Assembly: GCA_014529385.2 (NCBI GenBank)
Contig: CM043969.1
Location: 13,961,446-14,025,445 of the forward strand
Origin: Adiantum capillus-veneris
Lineage: Eukaryota > Streptophyta > Polypodiopsida > Polypodiales > Pteridaceae
Direction: 5' to 3'
Length of the DNA stretch: 64,000 bases
The notes beneath the pieces are model-generated. The model saw only the letters and a list, made by a program, of their open reading frames with translations, was not told the DNA's origin and made no database searches. Numbering within the stretch: position 1 is the first letter of the stretch; the number at the start of each line of letters is the position of its first letter. The position numbers and the translations under genes were made by a program. This document shows, piece after piece, positions 1-11,214 of this stretch.

Positions 1-9
1 GTGTATAGG

Positions 10-64
10 TTTGTGTGTGTGTGTGTGTGTGTGTGGGTGGGGAAACACACACACACACACACAC
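10..64. repeat. (GT)n facing (AC)n microsatellite pair
   Basis: A GT run of about 25 bases is followed, after a short GGTGGGGAA spacer, by an AC run of about 24 bases. The two runs are complementary and could fold back as a hairpin. The cysteine/valine and histidine/threonine ORFs that cover it are low-complexity translations and not genes. Confidence 0.9.
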
Positions 65-66
65 AG

Positions 67-430
67 ACCTTTGCTGGCCCCTTGGGTTAACGAACAAGAG
101 GGAGAGGGGGGGTGGCGATAATGGAGGAGAGAGGGGGGGAAATAATGGAGGAGAGGGAGAGGGTGATGCCAAGGGAGGGGTGGCGGCCCACTGCATGTGC
201 ACTAGCAAGGGAGGGGAGGTGGGGTGGCGGCAGCAACAGGCCAAAACGTTTTTTTATTTTTTTTGTTTGCATTATGAAGCTCCCCGGTTGGGGTTGGTTC
301 CGGCGGCTGTAGCTTCTCAAAGCCAGCCATCATTAGCCCTCTCCTTCTGGCTAGAGGCATTTATACCTCTAGCTCTGCTCTTGATTCTCTAACAACGGAG
401 TTGGAGGGCTCTCCCTCCTCTGGAATATCT
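67..430. other. Purine-rich non-coding stretch
   Basis: This holds GGAGAGG-rich tracts, a short T run and no ORF with protein-like composition. I see no gene or defined element here. Confidence 0.6.
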
Positions 431-1757
431 ACCATGAACTCGGGACAAACCTTAAGAAGTACCTTTTGAGCCTCCATCCATTGACTCTGGTCTTGTGAAT
501 TCAACCATATGCCTCCATCAATTTGTAGCTACCATTTGCGTATTGCCTCTTAACGATAAAAGGCCCTTCCCGTCTGGGCTAAAACCTCTTATCTTTCCTA
601 ATGTTGAATCTGTTGTCGTGTCTCAATGCTAGCATGCCTTTCTTTCGATTCTTTTCCGTAAGCCCTTGATTGAATGCGAGTCAACGTTGTTCTGCTTGTG
701 TTGCATAGTAGTTGATCGCATCTTCCCTATCTAGATGAAGCCTTTCTAGATCTAAGATGTGGTTGCAAAGATGGGCAATTTGCCGTTGTAACTGACTAGC
801 CATGACTCGCAAGTTGGTTTTCTGTACCTCAATGGGTAGAATGGCCTCCTTTCCATATACCAGATGGAAAGGGGTGAAACCTAGTGATGTTTGGAATATC
901 GTGTGGTAGGCCCAAAGAGGAGCCATGAGATGTTTATCCCAATCATTTGTGTGGTCATTCAATTGCTTTGTGATGATCTTACAGATTATGCCGTTTACCT
1001 TTTCTACTAGACCATTGCATTGTGGATAGTATGGAGTCGACATGTGATGCCTAACTTTTTCATTAGTTCTCCCACCAAGTCCCCTCTAAAACTTGGCCCT
1101 CTATCTGATATTATCTCCAAAGGTGTGCCAAAGTGGCAACAAATGTGCTCAAATATGAACTTCACCACTTCTTGGGATGTAGTGTGTGTGGTGGCTGCTG
1201 CTTTCTCCCATTGGGTCATGTAGTCTACACCAACTAGAATGTACAGTTTACCAGATTGGGCCTTGGTAAAGAACCAATTTCATCTATTCCCCACTTCTCA
1301 AATGGGCCATATGATATGATAGGAGTCTGTGGCTCATAGGTTAGTGTTCGATCACTAGTTATTTGACAAGCTCTACATGTTTTACACCAATGATGCAAAT
1401 CCATGTTCAGACTAGGCCAAGAGAATCCTGCTTGTAAATCTTTCTACTAGTAATATCTAGAGCAAAGTTTCCACCGCAAACACCATCATGGAAACTTGAG
1501 ATCACCTCCGTGATTTCACTGGAGATTGGCACTCGCCTAAGGATCTGGTCTTTACCCTTGCAACAAAAGGTGTTGTTTATAAGGTGGTATCTTGTTGCCT
1601 TTTGGACAAGCCATTGTTTCATGCCATTAGTGAGATCTCTGGGACATTCACCTATTTTCAAGAAAAGCAATACGTCTTGACAAGGCTCCCTGGCTAGAGC
1701 ATCAATGATCAACAACTCAAACTGCCTTTGAGTAAATGGGAAGCCTATGGCTTCCAA
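430..1757 (-). pseudogene. Ty3/gypsy pol remnant: integrase and C-terminal tail
   Basis: Three minus-strand blocks read in the order of a Ty3/gypsy integrase. Block 1407-1757 resembles the H2C2 zinc-binding region, degraded (HDGVCGGNFA). Block 1007-1219 carries the core around the second catalytic Asp (ISDRGPSFRGD). Block 681-1043 holds the end of the core (STPYYPQCNGLVEKVN, with Glu in VEKVN) and the usual downstream LWAYHT and LVYGKEAILPIE motifs. Further left, about 430-620, broken frames still give GPFIVKRQ- and NGWRLKRYF-like pieces, as in the integrase tail. Stops and frame changes separate the blocks, and no reverse transcriptase or LTR is visible beside it. It is a dead fragment, and family level is as far as I can assign it. 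Confidence 0.8.
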
Positions 1758-2976
1758 AATTTTGTGCTAATATCCTCTAGGATCCCAAGTGAAAAATAGG
1801 ATAATCACCTGCAATGTCCTTGCAAGAATATTTCTTATTTCATGCCAAACAGGATAGGATTTGTAACCACCATAAGTGAAAGGATAATTGAGTACCATGA
1901 CCAACCAGACAAACATCAGTACCAGGTATTAGAATATCCCCCAGTTTTTTATTGTCCAACTACTACAAATGAAGCACCACTACTTTGAATATGCATGGAT
2001 CCCAGAATCCTCAACCTTATGAACTAAAGGCAATATACAAGTTATCAAAAGCCCTTTCTCATATGAAGCCAACATCCTACCATAAAAACACCCCAAAAAA
2101 CAAACAGTAATTAGCGTGATTTTTTATTTTAAAAAAACTTTAAATTGATCAATATTTATTTCTAGTTTCATCAGAAAAACGGGTATCACAGAACAAAGTG
2201 TTACACCATCCCTCCCATAAACTATCAGTTTATGCACAGTATGCAATTATGGCAGAGTTCCCAATAAGAAAACCAGGTTTAAAGCCAGGAAATATCCACA
2301 CGATACATGTAACAATAATCAAGAAATTTTCATGCAGTATGTACAACAACATTATTCAAGGTACCCTTGTCAAGGAGAATACCAACCTGTGATGGTGGTT
2401 CAACGACTTCCATAGCTGCACACTGTTAAAGACCTCACTCCTTGCTTTGAAATACACACACAAAGAGAAAAACACCCACAAACTAAGTGAGGGGCGAAAG
2501 CACCCTAACCTTATATAGCACATCCCGTTTGCTCAAGGTGAGAAGACGCCCCACGATCGATCACTCAGTGGCTACGGTTTCCCATGCTGCCTCTATGGCC
2601 ATTCCTGCTTGGATACGAGGAGATGACAGGGAGAGAGAGCAAGTGTAGGAGTTAGCATAGGCTACTTCGTGTTGTAGTATAGTCAAGGCGAGCAGAGAGA
2701 GCTAGCGGGTGTGAAGTTATAAAAATGAGACATCACAAACCATAAGACTCACAATGTCATATCATGGACATTGAACAACCCTAGAAATATTAGGAACCTA
2801 TTCGAATCTATTCTTATTCATAGATATGGTTGATTCAATAGAGTCATGCACTCCCACACTTGGTAAGAGATATCCTCTTGGATTTTCTTAAGTATGCCAA
2901 ATGTGTTGTTGGATATTGTTATTGACCTAGAGTGCTAGGAGTCTTATGAGGAACTAGAATGGCTATTTTTTTTAGT
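1758..2976. other. No gene seen
   Basis: AT-rich sequence with only short ORFs that do not look like protein. A stretch near 2500-2700 is less AT-rich with a TTATATAGCA box, but nothing recognisable follows it. Confidence 0.5.
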
Positions 2977-3154
2977 GACCATTAGTGATCTCTATGCAAA
3001 AGAGGATAGTGCCTCCCTAGCATATGCCTACCCCTTCACACAAAATGACTACCCATGCATTTTGTTTATTGACCATTAGTGATCTCTATGCAAAAGAGGA
3101 TAGTGCCTCCCTAGCATATGCTTACCCCTTCACACAAAATGACTACCCATGCAT
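2977..3154 (+). repeat. 94-bp tandem duplication inside a decayed ORF
   Basis: About 84 bp beginning GACCATTAGTGATCTC at 2977 recurs at 3071 with one difference (GCCTAC versus GCTTAC). The unit reads ISDLYAKEDSASLAYAYPF in both copies, but a 94-bp period shifts the frame. An acidic ORF continues to 3278 (DEEESIDEIEESYGLTEND). I do not recognise the protein; it looks like a relic of coding sequence disrupted by the duplication. Confidence 0.85.
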
Positions 3155-3278
3155 GCTAAGATTCTTGATTAACATATATACACAAAAAGATGAAGAAGAA
3201 TCAATAGATGAAATTGAGGAATCTTATGGTCTCACTGAGAATGACTTTATCTGTATTGATTATGGGATTAATAGTTGA

Positions 3279-4390
3279 TCTTTACTTCTCCTACTAATGG
3301 TAAAATAAATGAAGCTAGAGTCCTTGAATCATTGACCTCTACAAGTGCTAATGAGTTTAAATATATTTTGTTTTAATGTACAATCCTAATTAAATGTGTT
3401 TTCTCACTACATATAATTTTTATTGAGATGTACTTACTATGCTATTTTCTTGTGATTTTGCTGGAGAGTCTTGATACAAAGGACATGATCATTGTTTTTT
3501 GCAAAAACATCTTGATTTTGAGCACATCCATGAGATATTTACTACTACTACCATCCATGAGATATCAAAAAGAGGGACATGTTAACTTATAATGGAATTC
3601 TTTTTATTTGTGGCATTTTTTAGTAATGGGTTGGGATTTTCTATCCCGTTGTCATGCGGCTCTGCTTCCATGATGGGAAAAAGAGAAAATAAATGCAAGC
3701 TAAGCTTCTTTGAAGCCTACACATTTATTGAGCAGTGATTAGGGCTTGTTAACAAGCCAAGTTTAATGCTAAATGTATGCCAAATGTGGCTTTAAGGGGC
3801 CAAAATTTATGTTTTCAATGCTAAAAGTTGGTATATATGAAGTGATAAGAAATGGAAGTTTATGGGCTAGAATTGTAGTGCTCAAGGTGCTCTATAGACT
3901 TTTATGACTCGTCAATCGGAGCTACGGTGAGGAAGTTATGGCAGTTTGAAGTTGGGCTTGATTGCACATATGTACCGGATTGGGCAGTTGATGATGAAGG
4001 GTTTAAGTTGGTATGAATGCATGTGCATGAAGTGCTCACTTTGTAGAGCATGTCGGTCCTTTCAAATTGGCAATTGAAGCTCTAGTTGCCAAGATATTGG
4101 CAATTTAAGTTTCCTTGAGGGCCAGTTCCATGCCAGGTTGGTCATCTCGATCGATGTGCCATTTGGGAATTTTACACCCTGATCACGGTTTGTATGCATT
4201 CTATCCAGTTGAGAAGTCTAATGGAATTTACGGCTTGTCAAACCAAGCTCGGGTTGATGAGATAATATGGCTTGAGGCCGGTGTCAGTTGCCGGCATGGC
4301 TCTACAGGATGATTTTTGGAATCCGAGACGATACTGTTCTTAAGGGCTGCCAGATTTCGATATGGTTGTGGCAAAAAACTTAGTAAAGTT
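3279..4390. other. No gene seen
   Basis: AT-rich to moderate-GC sequence. The only ORF over 60 codons (4115-4312) has no recognisable motif, although it lies just upstream of the PPR relic in the same strand and could be its decayed 5' part. Confidence 0.4.
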
Positions 4391-4394
4391 TTAA

Positions 4395-4650
4395 TCGAAT
4401 GTGAAGGGAATGCCTTTCTGAAAATGAAATCACCTATACGTGCATCTTAAAAGCATGTGGCATTGTCCGAGATGTTGATATGGGAGTTCACGATGATATT
4501 GTCATTAAATACCAAATGTTGTGCTGGGCACTGCTTTGGACAATATGTATACCAAAGTGGCGTCCTTTTGGAGGCACAAAAAGTTCTTGACGAGCTTTCA
4601 CTTAAAAGGTGTGGAGAATGCCAAACATGGTAGTGGGAAAGCAAAAGAGT
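4395..4650 (+). pseudogene. Pentatricopeptide-repeat (PPR) protein fragment
   Basis: Two plus-strand frames give a typical plant PPR repeat when read in succession. The first has NEITYTCILKACGIVRDVDMG (about 4420-4485), which is the 'T-Y-x-C-I-L-K-A-C' helix common in land-plant PPRs. After a frameshift near 4515, the second has GVLLEAQKVLDELSLK (about 4558-4610), the next repeat's 'L-x-E-A-Q-K-V-L/F-D-E-L' helix. PPR proteins bind organellar RNA and are very numerous in seed-free plants. There is no start codon, no transit peptide and no array of intact repeats, so this is a short relic. The antisense ORFs here are shadows. Confidence 0.6.
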
Positions 4651-4659
4651 TTACTGACA

Positions 4660-5697
4660 ATTGAGGAGTCACACTCAAAGTCCACAGCATGCTGCATGAG
4701 TAGGCCGCTTGCATATTGGATGGTCTCTCAGATCGGCATTTACTAGCCTCACTCTCCCAAGGCCAAAGGCAACCAAGGAAAATGGCCACCCATAAAGTCA
4801 AGAAGAGCCTTAATGTGTGTGAAAGAAAAGGAAAAAAAAAGGTCCATGGCATGCAGACAGAGTGCAAGCACCGAAGAAGGAGGGAGGAGGGCTTGCACTG
4901 TGCCATACAGGGCACGGACGCCAACGATTATGAGGCAAAAGTTGACGAGCATACCCGAGTGCCCCTTTTCGCTGGAAAGTTTTGTGTTGTCCAAAAGATG
5001 GCTTACCACATCATCAAGTAAGCCTTTCCACTTAGCAATAATGGCGCTGCCATTGATAAGGGGGCCGCCATTGATAAGGCGGAAGAGGGGGTTTTAAAAA
5101 AGTGCATGAGGTGTTGAAGAAAGAGATAAGGTATCCAGCGAAGGAAAAGGGGAGGAAGAAATGGAAGGAGAATAGCAAAGATGGAGCCCTGGAAGAAGAA
5201 GGAGCTCTGGTCCACTCTCTCTCGCTCTCTGTCTCTCTCTCATCCTCGACCTCGACCTCGACCAAGGTGTGCAAAGGAGAGGAATAGGGAGGTGATGGGA
5301 ATCGCAAGGGATAACGGGAGAGAAGTCAAAGCTCGGAGGAGGAAGGAAAAGGAAGCCTCTCTCTTAACTTAGGAGGCTTGGCAAGGAAGCAAGCAAGCAA
5401 AGGAGCTTGGGGAAGAGGAGCTCAATGTTCTCTCTCTCTTGGTGTCTCTCTCTCCCCCGGAATTATCATGAATGGCATGAAAAGCAAGATAACGAGGCTT
5501 GTCCAATTAAGTAAAGCATGACTAAAGCTATCTCTCTTGGACTCAGCTTTAGAAAAGGAGGAGATTGAAGTGGAATAAGAAATTGGCAAGGGAAGGAGAT
5601 TAGGAGAGTCGAGGGCAACAAGCAGAGAATTTTTAGTTTCATATCTCTTTATTACTAGTTTAAAGTTCCAATTGCAAGCATAATCAGGATATCAATA
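4660..5697. other. Purine/pyrimidine-rich non-coding region
   Basis: Alternating GA-rich (GAAGGAAGG, AGCAAGCAAGCAAAGG) and CT-rich blocks (5205-5245, 5425-5455). The ORFs are low-complexity (K/E/R or S/L rich). No gene supported. Confidence 0.6.
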
Positions 5698-5702
5698 CTC
5701 TT

Positions 5703-5894
5703 TGTTGGGGTATAAAGCCCAATGTGGTCGCCTAGGTAAGTGGGCGGGCCGCCAGGTATGTACACATATTCTTTTGTAAAAACCTAATAAGAACTCACTA
5801 TGCTCTACACATTACAGTAGAGCAAGTTCACCATATCGTCGTGCTCTTCTTCTCGCACTCTCTCTCGCGTCGCACTTTCGCTCGTACTCCTTCA
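5703..5894 (+). repeat. 5' LTR of the Tork-type Copia
   Basis: 192 bp, TG...CA ends. Compared with the 3' LTR it carries an extra 12 bp in the CTCTCTCTCGCG region near 5858-5875 and a handful of substitutions. It contains the ACTCACTATGCTCTACAC stretch shared with the 3' copy. Confidence 0.93.
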
Positions 5895-5896
5895 AC

Positions 5897-5908
5897 TGGT
5901 ATCAGAGC
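5897..5908 (+). promoter_or_regulatory. Primer-binding site, initiator tRNA-Met type
   Basis: TGGTATCAGAGC lies two bases after the 5' LTR. This is the complement of the plant initiator Met-tRNA 3' end and is the usual Copia primer site. Confidence 0.93.
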
Positions 5909-6962
5909 TCAGATCGAGGCTCGGGGCAGCACTGCAGGAGGCTAGAGTCACCAGCTCCCATGGGAGGGAAATTCGACAGGCGAAGACACGGCTTGGTGTT
6001 CTCAGAATTTCATTCTGAGGTCATCTCGGCCACCGTTTGGCTTCAACAAAGGTCTGCGCAGGCCATTTTCGACTACATGGTCTCGGCGGGTGCAGATCCG
6101 ACTCTGCAAATTTTGGGTTTTCAGCCTACGGCTGCAGGTGCTGACGATAACGACACTCCCAGAGTGTTGATTTGTGGATGTCTACACATCGAAGGACGGC
6201 TCACAGTTCTTGGAGGCGTGTCACATACGACACGGACGCATCTACACACAAACTGTAGGCGACATCCACTAGTTCATCAGGTAGCTTATGTTTGCTGCTT
6301 GATATTCCAGATTTCATCCTGACATTGCAGGTACTTCCACATGGGATGTATTGGCAGTGATGATGTATGTTTGTTGAGGGTTTGCTGGCTGTGAGTCACG
6401 CAGCAAACAACCGCCGCAGCGGTTACAGCATACAGTGGGAAATTTGTGGATGTATGACTTTGTGGGAAGTCTATGTACTGTCAGATTTACTGCAGCCTTT
6501 GTTGAGGGTCGAGTGAGGTTTTATTGAGCTGGGGGATTCTTGAATGTTGAGATCCTCTCGGTGATACAGGTCTTGGAGCGATCCCTCGAGCACCCTTAGA
6601 TAGGCAGCTAGGATGTATTGACTGTGAGTTAGACAGTTGGGATTGCATCTTTGCTTTACTGCCGTTGAGGCATTGTCACAGTCTATGCTTACATGACAGT
6701 GACAGGACAGTCAGAGACAGTACAGGTGCAGGACAGGTTTACCCATAGCTTACAGTGTCAGAGAGACAGTGTTTTTTGAGCTGTTTTTTGGTCTGTTTTT
6801 AGTACACCAGAGCCATTTTACAAAGGAGACTCTACCAAAATTTATGCAGAATATGAAGCTTTCTTGGTTCATTTGACAGGTTGATATTGGTTCAGAGGTC
6901 AGTTTACAGGGGAAACTCTGCCGAATTTTTCCCAGAAAAGTAAACTACTGTGAAGCGTAGCT
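5909..6962 (+). other. Long untranslated leader with a 120-codon ORF
   Basis: About 1.05 kb separates the PBS from gag, which is long for a Tork element. It contains an open frame at 5960-6322 whose product starts MGGKFDRRRHGLVFSEFHSE and has no motif I know. Further on, 6660-6780 is dense in GACAG/ACAGT words. The ORF could be a small leader peptide, a captured segment or chance. It has reasonable amino-acid composition but no outside support. Confidence 0.45.
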
Positions 6963-8282
6963 ATGGCTGGATCATAGGACACTGCTCTTTACAATATCAA
7001 GAAGCTGGATGGAACCAATTTCCCATTGTGAAAGAAGCAGATTTGGCACGTGTTGGTACAAAAGAAGCAGATAAAACCTATAAAGCTCAAGGGGATAAAA
7101 CCAGAAGATATGGACGAAGATGAATGGAGTGAAATGGATGAATTGGCACTTTCTACCATTATGCTGACTTTGGCAGAAAGCGTTTACTTCAATGTAGCAG
7201 ACGAGATGTCTGCTTATCAAGCATGGTTAAAGCTGAGTGATCTTTATGAGAAGCAAAGTGCAGCTTCACAGGTATACTGGGTTAAGAAGCTTGTTGACTT
7301 GAAGATGAAAGAAGGGACACCTATGTCCAATCATCTGAATGAATTCAACACAATCTATAGTCAGTTGTCAGCTCAAGGTGTCAAGTTTGATGAACCTGTT
7401 AGAGCTATGTTCCTGTTGATCACATTGCCGGAAAGTTGGGACACTTTTCGCACAGCTTTGAGTAATTCTGCACCTCCAGATGGTTTGAACATAGCATGTG
7501 TAGAAGGAAGTCTGCTTACTGAAGAAACCAATAGAAAGACAATGGACAAAGGCAAAGGAACAGCCTTAGTTGTTAGGGGAAGGACCAAAGAAAAGTACAA
7601 AGGTGGAAAGAGGAATCAGTCTCGTAGCAAGTCCCGCAGTGCTAAAGGCAAGAGTGACATAGAATGCTACCATTGTGGCAAGAAGGGTCACATGAAAAGA
7701 GACTGCAGAGAATGGAAAGCAGAAAAAGGCAAAGAGAAAGCTGAAGACCATGGTGAGAAGAACAAGTCCTCAGTGAAGATTCAAGAAATAAATGTGACAA
7801 GCACTGTTGCAGAGGATGACAGTCTAGTGTCAGGAGACATCTACTTCTTGAAGAATACAATGGACTCAGCTCTTCTTACAACATCTGATGGAAATGCACT
7901 GAGTGACTGGATTATAGACTCAGGGGCATCACTTCATGTGTCTCCAAACAAGGAGTGGTTTACCTCTTATGTGACCACTAAAGATCATGTTCGGCTAGGA
8001 AATGAGCAGACATGTGAGATCTTAGGTGTTGGAGATGTTCAATTGAAGTTTCAGAATGGCTCTTCTTTCACGCTGAAGAATGTGAGACATGTTCCTGCAA
8101 TTACAAAGAGCTTGATCAGCACAGGTTTACTTGATGATGTTGGCTACGTCACCACTTTTGGACAGAACATGTGGAAGATATCCAAGGGTTCTATGACAGT
8201 AGCACATGGAGTAAAGTCTGGAGGACTTTACATGATTTATGTATCAAATGTCTCTAAAAATGTAATCAATGTAACCGAGTAG
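6963..8282 (+). pseudogene. gag: Copia gag-protease, broken by stops
   Basis: The probable start is ATG at 6963 (MAGS...), in frame with the long ORF, but TAG at 6975 and TGA at 7029 interrupt it. The second falls where Copia Gag normally has the conserved FxxW tryptophan, so TGG has become TGA. From 7050 the frame is open: UBN2-type Gag core (AYQAWLKLSDLYEKQ, near 7210), CCHC zinc knuckle CYHCGKKGHMKRDC near 7666-7707, and protease active site DSGASLHVSP near 7918. TAG at 8280 ends it just before the GAG-pre-integrase segment. Normal Gag would package the RNA, and the protease would mature the polyprotein. This copy cannot be read through. Confidence 0.9.
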
Positions 8283-9350
8283 CCGAACGTTTCTTTGTGG
8301 CATAGCCGGTTAGGACATGTCCAAGAAGGGAATGGAAATCTTGTCTCGTTCTGGTTATTTTCCTGGCTTTTCATTTAATGATTTTGAATTCTATGAACAT
8401 TGTCTGTATGGTAAGCAAACACAGCAGCCACATAAGCATAGAAGCAGTAGAAGAGATACACAGTTGGCACTTGTTCATAGTGATTTGTGTGGACCTATGC
8501 CTAACCTATCTCTACGGGGAGCTTCTTACTTTATGACATTTATAGATGATTACTCGAGGAAAGTATGGGTTTACTTTCTCAAGCACAAGGATGAAGCGTT
8601 TAGTGTTTTCAAAACGTTTGTGACACTTGTGGAGAATCAGAGTGGCAAGAAGCTTAAATGCTTAGGCACTGACAATGGTGGAGAGTATGTTTCAAAGGCC
8701 TTTCAGGACTTTTGTGAGTCAAAAGGTATAAAACGTGAACTTACTGCTCCTTACAATCCTCCTGAAAAGGGTGTTGCTGAGAGGATGAATAGGACCATAC
8801 AAGAGAAGGTCAGAAGTATGTTGTCTAATGCACAGCTGCCAAATGGGTTTTGGGTTGAAGCTGTATCAACGGCTGTTCATCTTGTAAATAGATCTCCTAG
8901 CAAGGTTTTGCAGAAGGATTCAGTGCTAGAGATGGTATGGTCAGGCAAAATGCCCTCATACAAGCATCTCAGAGTCTTTGGCTGTGAGGCATATACTCAC
9001 CTTCCAAAGGAATTTAGGAACAAACTTGAGCCAAAGAGTAGAAAGTGCATCTTTCTAGGCTATGGTAATTCTGGTGAGATGGGGTACAGACTTTGGGATC
9101 CCGAATCCATAAAGGTTGTCCGCAGCAATGATGTTCACTTTAATGAATCCAAATATCATTCTAAACCAGAGAGGGTTGAGGAGATTAGAAGAGTTGTCTT
9201 CCAAGAAGATGGACCTGCACGTGCAAGACAAAATGTCAGGGCTCAAGAGGAGCAAGGACAGGATAGAGTGGAACCACAGGTTGTGGATGAGCCTGAGCCA
9301 CCTATTGTGCGTAGATCTGGACGTGTCACGTGACCTCCTAATAGGTTGTT
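8283..9350 (+). pseudogene. Copia integrase, frameshifted
   Basis: The old frame gives SLWHSRLGHV at about 8295-8325, then shifts near 8316 to the frame that runs to 9333. Catalytic residues are present: first Asp in HSDLCGP (about 8475), second in GTDNGGEY (about 8667), Glu in GVAERMN (about 8770). The pre-E motif reads PYNPPEKG rather than PYxPQQNG. The frame ends at TGA 9331, inside SGRVT-PP, where Copia proteins read SGR-x-x-R-P-P; this fits CGA to TGA decay. A further short degraded stretch lies before the reverse transcriptase. Confidence 0.9.
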
Positions 9351-9458
9351 CCATCTTTGAATTATGTCATGTTGACTGATTGAAATGAGCCTTCATGTTA
9401 CAAGGAAGCAGTGCAAATGAAGGACTCCGGGAATTGGCAATTGGCCATGTAGTCAGAG

Positions 9459-10940
9459 ATGACAGCTTTGCATAAAAACCAGACATGGAAGCTAGTTAAA
9501 TTACCACGGGGCAAAAAGGCTCTACCCTGTAAATGGGTTTACAGGTATAAGATCACCGCTCATGATAGTCAGCCAAAGTACAAAGCAAGGCTTGTTGCCA
9601 AGGGCTTTAAGCAAGAACAAGGAATTGACTTTGATGAAGTCTTCTCTCCGGTGGTCAAGATGACTACATTGAGATGCTTTCTTGCATTGGTTGCCATATT
9701 AGATTTGGTGTTGCACCAAATGGATGTCAAGACAGCGTTCTTGCATGGTGATTTAGATGTGGAAATTTACATGTAGCAGCCAGAAGGGTTTGTTGAGAAA
9801 GGCAAGGAAGATTGGGTATGCCAGTTGTTAAAGAGTCTTTATGGCTTAAAACAATCACCGAGGGCATGGTACCATAAATTCCAGAAGTTTATGCTTTCTC
9901 AAGGCTACAAACGTAGTGAGTTCGATCACTGTCTATATACAAAGGAGGCTAAGGATGGCAGTTGGCTGATCCTTATTTTGTATGTGGATGACATGTTGAT
10001 TGCTGGCAAGCACTTGGAAGAAATTTCAGCTTTGAAGTCAAAGATGGCAAAATCGTTTGACATGAAAGACATGGGTGAGGCAAGTCATATACTTGGTATG
10101 CGCATTGAGAGAGACAGATCAAAGAAGTTGATTTGGTTATCTCAAACAGAGTATATTGACAAGTTTTTGCAACGTTTCAATATGGAGAAGGGAAAGGCAT
10201 TGAGTGTTCCATTGCCACCATATGTGAAACTTAGCAAACAAGATTGTCCTGTGTCTGAGGAAGAACAGGCTGAAATGGATAAGATTCCATATGCTTCTGC
10301 AGTGGGTAGTTTGATGTATGCAATGATTGCTACTCGCCCAAACATTGCATTTGCAGTGGGAGTAGTAAGTCGATACATGTCAAACCCAGGCAAGAAACAT
10401 TGGGAGGCAGTGAAAGGAATATTGAGATACCTGAAAGCTACAAAGAGTATGCGTATATGCTATGGGAGTTAGGAGCTAAGTGTAAAGGGTTTTATAGACT
10501 CAGATTATGCAGGTGACTTAGACAGCCAAAGGTCTACGTCAGGGTTTGTCTTTACATTGGCTGGTGGAGCAGTATCATGGCGTTCTAGATTACAAGATTG
10601 TGTTACTCAGTCTACTACAGAGGCTGAATATGTTGCAGAATCAGAGGCATGCAAAGAATCAATTTGTCTTAATCGACTAGTAACAGATTTGGGAATCAAA
10701 GAAGAGATGCCTGTGCTATATTGTGATAGTCAAAGTGCTATACAATTGGCTCGCAATCCAGTTTATCACTCAAAGACAAAGCATGTGGATGTGAAGTATC
10801 ATTTCATCAGGGAAATGCTCAAGGATAAGCAACTTCAGCTTGTCAAAGTTCACACCACAAAAAATCCTGCTGATCTACTTACAAAAGGACTTCCCTCAGA
10901 GAGCTTTGCGCATTTTCGCAAGCAGTTAGGTGTAGGGTAG
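9459..10940 (+). pseudogene. Copia reverse transcriptase and RNase H, with stops
   Basis: Reverse transcriptase starts with the NQTWKLVKLPRGKKAL motif, then KARLVAKGFKQEQGIDF, MDVKTAFLHGDL and the catalytic YVDDMLIAG at about 9980. TAG at 9774 replaces the Glu expected in M-E-Q-P-E-G-F, and TAG at 10470 separates it from RNase H. RNase H has DSDYAGDLDSQRSTSGF (about 10498), STTEAEYVA, CDSQSAIQLARNP and the terminal NPADLLTKGLP. The order and spacing match a full Copia Pol. It is non-functional because of the stops. Confidence 0.92.
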
Positions 10941-11017
10941 TACATCACTTCTCTACATCTCTTGTATATTAGCTTGTATAGTAGCTTCTCTCACACTTAA
11001 AGTACCACATTGGACTT

Positions 11018-11029
11018 TAAGTGGGAGGT
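11018..11029 (+). promoter_or_regulatory. Polypurine tract of the Tork-type Copia
   Basis: TAAGTGGGAGGT directly precedes the TGTTGGGG start of the 3' LTR, the expected plus-strand priming site. Confidence 0.85.
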
Positions 11030-11209
11030 TGTTGGGGTATAAAGCCCAATGTGGTCGCCCAGGTAAGTGGGCGGGCTGCCAGGTATGTACACATATTCTT
11101 TTGTAAAACACTAATAAGAACTCACTATGCTCTACACATTACAGTAGAGCAAGTTCACCATATCGTCGAGCTCTTCTTCTCGCGTCGCACTTCCGCTCGT
11201 ACTCCTTCA
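11030..11209 (+). repeat. 3' LTR of the Tork-type Copia
   Basis: 180 bp, nearly the same as 5703-5894 apart from a 12-bp deletion and a few substitutions. It is followed by the CTCTT target duplicate. Confidence 0.93.
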
Positions 11210-11214
11210 CTCTT

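Larger units (their letters stand above)
5703..11209 (+). mobile_element. Complete but inactivated Ty1/copia element, Tork (Tnt1-like) lineage
   Basis: The element is bounded by LTRs at 5703-5894 and 11030-11209, both starting TGTTGGGG and ending CCTTCA. A perfect 5-bp target duplication CTCTT flanks it at 5698-5702 and 11210-11214. Internal order is PBS, long leader, gag-protease, integrase, reverse transcriptase, RNase H, PPT, which is the Copia order. Integrase text (AERMNRTIQEKVRSML, GYRLWDPESIKVVRSNDV) resembles the Tnt1/Tork group. The coding region has several nonsense codons and at least one frameshift, so it cannot make Gag-Pol. The LTRs differ at about five positions plus a 12-bp indel, so the insertion is not recent. 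Confidence 0.95.

Noticed and set aside
15..392. Cys/Val- and His/Thr-rich ORFs at the left edge
   Set aside because: They are translations of GT/AC microsatellites and purine-rich DNA, with no gene features.
5897..5908. Possible tRNA gene fragment
   Set aside because: It is the 12-base tRNA-complementary primer site of a Copia element, not a tRNA. No cloverleaf was found.
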